From Sipunculus nudus (Eukaryota; Annelida; Sipuncula; Golfingiida; Sipunculidae), in the NCBI GenBank assembly GCA_026874595.1, contig CM049322.1, forward strand, positions 42,768,340 through 42,832,339: DNA of 64,000 nt, in the 5' to 3' direction. A model generated the notes under the pieces. It ran no database searches and was not told where the DNA came from. It saw nothing but the letters and a program-made list of their open reading frames with translations. Position numbers and translations under genes: made by a program. This document shows, in pieces, positions 63,161 through 64,000 of this stretch; position 1 is the stretch's first letter; each line of letters starts with the position of its first letter.

Positions 63161-64000
63161 ATGAACAAAGCTAACTTCAACTACTCTTTGAAAAACATTC
63201 CCATCCCTAGTAATCTGTCCTATACCAAATCCCTGAAAAGTAAAGTTGAAAGCCTACTTCGGAGAATGCGATGGAAGGCATTCCATTTCGAAAACCCTGG
63301 TCAAACTTCAGATAAACAAAACTATGGATTCAAAACCACATATTCACCCCCTAATAGCGAACACCTCAGGGCATTTGAAAGTGATATCTACGAAATGGTC
63401 CGGAACATTGAATTTCAGCACTCACACAATGCATTCCAGAAACAAATGGCCAATGACATCAAAACAATCAGACAATCTGACAATCTCCTAGTACAGGCAG
63501 ATAAGACAACCAACCTGTACAGTATGCCGAAAGAACAATACAATAAACTTCTTACAGAAAACATCACTAAGACATACAAAAAAGCAGACAGAAATATCTG
63601 TAAAAATATCAATACAGAAGCCAAAGAAATAGCCGGTTCCCTTAACCTAGCAGACCGCATCGAAGTCATGGCCGAGCGCAATGCTTACATTACTTTGAAA
63701 GACCACAAGGATAATTTTGAACAAAACCCCAAGTGCAGATTGATTAATCCAGCAAAATCTGAAATAGGTATCATTAGCAAAAAGCACTTGGAAAAAATTA
63801 ATAGCCAACTGAGACTGAAAACCAAACTCAACCAGTGGCAAAATACCGGACAGGTAATATCTTGGTTCAAGAAATTGAAGCTGAAACAAAAATCTAAGTT
63901 CATAAAGTTTGATATTGTTGACTTTTACCCCTCGATCACAGAAGATCTTCTCATGAAAGCCCTCAAATTTGCCAAAACCATGGTCTCCATTCCAGAGGAT
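63161..64000 (+). CDS. Penelope-like RT, unit 22 (3' end outside window, class A)
   Basis: The first 280 codons of the ORF, ending at D280. They cover the N-terminal domain and motif A, but motifs B and C and the endonuclease lie to the right of the window. K26, N65 and Q126 place it in class A. No change from unit 1 is visible in this part. Confidence 0.93.
   Translation, partial: MNKANFNYSLKNIPIPSNLSYTKSLKSKVESLLRRMRWKAFHFENPGQTSDKQNYGFKTTYSPPNSEHLRAFESDIYEMVRNIEFQHSHNAFQKQMANDIKTIRQSDNLLVQADKTTNLYSMPKEQYNKLLTENITKTYKKADRNICKNINTEAKEIAGSLNLADRIEVMAERNAYITLKDHKDNFEQNPKCRLINPAKSEIGIISKKHLEKINSQLRLKTKLNQWQNTGQVISWFKKLKLKQKSKFIKFDIVDFYPSITEDLLMKALKFAKTMVSIPED

Larger units (their letters stand above)
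1..64000 (+). repeat. Tandem array of ~2.92-kb Penelope-like element units (23 copies, two partial)
   Basis: The same unit repeats head to tail in one orientation with no interruption. The ATGs lie at 1739, 4664, 7590, 10514, 13441, 16366, 19286, 22207, 25133, 28059, 30982, 33902, 36826, 39750, 42675, 45600, 48529, 51451, 54374, 57306, 60236 and 63161, giving periods of 2,920-2,932 bp. Units differ by a handful of substitutions, two variable C-tracts per spacer and two kinds of single-base ORF indel. PLEs are known to insert as tandem or partly tandem copies whose shared segment is called a pseudo-LTR, but 20 or more complete copies in a row is far beyond the usual arrangement. Neither end of the array is in the window. 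Confidence 0.97.

Noticed and set aside
1-64000. Group II intron, retron, DGR or other bacterial RT system
   Set aside because: YRDDG with the PLE-type motif layout and a fused GIY-YIG domain, together with a pseudo-LTR hammerhead and splice-like sites, fits a eukaryotic PLE. No maturase, msr/msd, template repeat or bacterial gene context is present.
1-64000. LTR retrotransposon or endogenous retrovirus array
   Set aside because: There is no gag, protease, RNase H or integrase, and no TG...CA-bounded LTR or primer-binding site. The repeated spacer is shared between head-to-tail units, as for PLE pseudo-LTRs.
1-64000. Pure assembly artefact
   Set aside because: Not fully excluded, but units carry distinct combinations of substitutions, indels and stops in an ordered pattern, which a simple looped assembly of one unit would not create. 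Long-read confirmation is listed as the check.

Overview
The whole 64 kb window is one head-to-tail tandem array on the + strand. Its repeat unit is about 2.92 kb (2,920-2,932 bp). I find 23 copies: a partial copy at the left edge (unit 0), 21 complete copies (units 1-21) and a partial copy at the right edge (unit 22). No unrelated flanking DNA is visible. Each unit is a compact Penelope-like retroelement (PLE). A ~0.8 kb spacer, equivalent to a PLE pseudo-LTR, is followed by one 700-codon ORF with a telomerase-related reverse transcriptase (RT) and a C-terminal GIY-YIG endonuclease. The host is a eukaryote, most likely an animal. The protein resembles PLEs I associate with aquatic invertebrates such as cnidarians, but I cannot name the species.

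The spacer order is constant: stop codon; C-tract 1 (13-21 C); an AT-rich stretch with ~20-bp repeats; a 10-bp hairpin; C-tract 2 (10-20 C); a 48-nt type I hammerhead ribozyme; a second hairpin; a possible 63-nt 5'UTR intron; the ATG. In all 22 spacers the length equals 792 plus the two C-tract lengths, so the C-tracts account for all spacer length variation. The hammerhead core is unchanged in all 22 copies.

Sixteen units keep an intact 700-codon ORF. Units 7, 8 and 12 carry the same +1 A frameshift, which removes the endonuclease. Unit 16 has a stop at codon 10, and unit 19 has that stop plus a -1 frameshift inside the RT. Units 0 and 22 are cut by the window edges.

Shared point variants show how the array grew. 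Two sequence classes exist: class A (K26/N65/Q126: units 1, 2, 17, 20-22) and class B (I26/H65/H126: units 3-16, 18, 19). Units 12-15 repeat units 7-11, with unit 12 a chimera of 7 and 8. Units 18-20 repeat units 15-17. This fits unequal exchange or block duplication after the array formed.

Working model (inference): transcripts running through several units would be cut by the hammerheads into unit-length RNAs. These RNAs could be circularised and copied repeatedly by the encoded RT, which would create or extend a tandem array. The array would then be an intermediate between an autonomous retroelement and a hammerhead-bearing satellite DNA.
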